This document shows, in pieces, positions 63,509 through 64,000 of a DNA stretch of 64,000 nucleotides. The position numbers were made by a program, and so were the translations under genes. The notes beneath the pieces are model-generated. The model searched no databases, was not told where the DNA came from, and saw only the letters and a list, made by a program, of their open reading frames with translations. Origin of the DNA: Accumulibacter sp031732795. Lineage in GTDB: Bacteria; Pseudomonadota; Gammaproteobacteria; Burkholderiales; Rhodocyclaceae. Every line of letters starts with the position of its first letter. The first letter of the stretch is position 1. Location: assembly GCA_031732795.1 (NCBI GenBank), contig JAVMKC010000100.1, positions 1 to 64,000 on the forward strand, read 5' to 3'.

Positions 63509-63837
63509 ACGGACGGAACGCGACCGGCGGCACGCCATCCGCGTTCCGCCGGCTGCCAAGCAATCACGGCCGCAATCAGCAGGTGTCAAATGGTCGAATA
63601 ATCCGCCTCGCCGAGCTTTCCCCCGACGTTTTGCCTACCAAGGGTAACCTGAGGAAGCGCTGAACAGATCGCACTTTGAGAGTGCGAGTCGACAAATCGG
63701 CGCGGATTACGAGTTTCGAGTACGATTTTTCGGTGGGGTGGGACTGGTTTGGGCTGATTTCCGTTTTCAAGATGCATCTTGAACGTCATGTACCAATGGC
63801 CATCGTCTGACTCCTGGTACAACGTCTGGAGAATGAA
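63509..63837. other. Intergenic region, no confident gene
   Basis: This is a stretch of about 330 nt after the CoA-transferase gene. GC content drops after about 63570. Overlapping short frames on the minus strand are not supported by start sites or recognisable domains. It could be decayed mobile DNA, but I cannot identify an element. Confidence 0.4.
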
Positions 63838-63863
63838 TAAAGCCCCGTGGATACGGGCTTTGT
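63838..63863 (-). terminator. Possible terminator hairpin of the small minus-strand ORF
   Basis: On the minus strand AAAGCCCGT-ATCC-ACGGGGCTTT forms a stem of about 9 bp with one bulge, followed by ATTCATTC. The tail is only moderately T-rich. It lies 8 nt after the stop of the 26-residue ORF. Confidence 0.4.
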
Positions 63864-63870
63864 TGGATTT

Positions 63871-63951
63871 CTACGCCGTCGTGTGATGGCCTGGTTGGAT
63901 CTGAATATTGAGTAATGACTCAATCCATTGTGGGATATTGGTTGTCATCAT
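63871..63951 (-). CDS. Candidate 26-residue ORF at the window edge
   Basis: From ATG 63951 the frame encodes MMTTNIPQWIESLLNIQIQP plus six more residues. AGGAG lies 6 nt upstream, and a hairpin follows the stop. GTGCAC-containing repeats lie upstream (63966-63982). No family is recognised. It may be a small peptide, a leader, or a fragment of something continuing beyond the window. Confidence 0.3.
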   Translation of the reverse strand: MMTTNIPQWIESLLNIQIQPGHHTTA

Positions 63952-64000
63952 CTCATTCTCCTGTGGGTGCACTTAGGGGTGCATGTTTTTTTGGTGTGTT

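Noticed and set aside
1..64000. tRNA or 16S/23S rRNA genes, prophage or plasmid origin
   Set aside because: None of their characteristic sequences were recognised on reading both strands; apart from IS3 relics no mobile module is evident.

Overview
This 64-kb window is chromosomal DNA of a betaproteobacterium, most likely Rhodocyclales (Accumulibacter/Propionivibrio/Dechloromonas-like). The evidence is the rnpB-mraZ junction ahead of a complete dcw cluster, ffs-dnaX-ybaB-recR, the DUF2782-thrB and nadD-rsfS-rlmH-maf blocks, two BPSS1780-type membrane proteins, many multihaem cytochromes and a propionate/short-chain-acid gene set. The genus is inferred, not shown. Genes are tightly packed, often with 1-4 nt overlaps.

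Layout. 1-205: 3' part of RNase P RNA. 524-17107: division and cell-wall (dcw) cluster mraZ-rsmH-ftsL-ftsI-murE-murF-mraY-murD-ftsW-murG-murC-ddlB-ftsQ-ftsA-ftsZ, headed by three 10-bp-spaced MraZ boxes. 17514-21379: extracytoplasmic sulfur/redox module (monohaem cytochrome, triple-rhodanese protein, octahaem tetrathionate-reductase-family cytochrome, cytochrome b). 21626-26519 (minus): miaB-phoH-ybeY-lnt without corC/ybeX. 26752-29906: small membrane ORF, EnvZ/OmpR-type pair and a divergent Spy/CpxP-like protein. 30210-30610: decayed IS3-family transposase.

30702-40103 (all minus) is the most interesting part. A haem-c sensor kinase and an NtrC-type sigma-54 regulator lie directly upstream of a good -24/-12 promoter. 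That promoter faces a gene for a secreted (Met-Ser-Gly)n repeat protein with 30 Met in about 135 mature residues. An intrinsic terminator follows, then a secreted hypothetical, a pentahaem cytochrome, a Tat-exported DMSO-reductase-family molybdoenzyme, a four-cluster ferredoxin and a TorD-type chaperone. I propose a regulated periplasmic S-oxide/methionine-sulfoxide or oxidant-defence system in which the Met-rich protein is a sacrificial or metal-binding partner. The idea resembles MrpX/MsrP of Azospira but uses different enzymes.

40273-51074: GDT1-type transporter, SRP RNA, dnaX-ybaB-recR, a BCS1-like AAA ATPase, a truncated IS3 orfA, DUF2782, thrB, two membrane proteins, nadD-rsfS-rlmH-maf. 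51255-56272: hybrid kinase, NlpC/P60 hydrolase, acuI and a receiver-GGDEF protein degenerate in both domains. 56317-63508: prpE, a PAS sigma-54 activator, its probable -24/-12 target promoter, a GntP-family permease and an extended acyl-CoA:acetate CoA-transferase; together these suggest uptake and activation of propionate or related acids. A roughly 135-bp intergenic repeat occurs twice, at 43861 and 61315.
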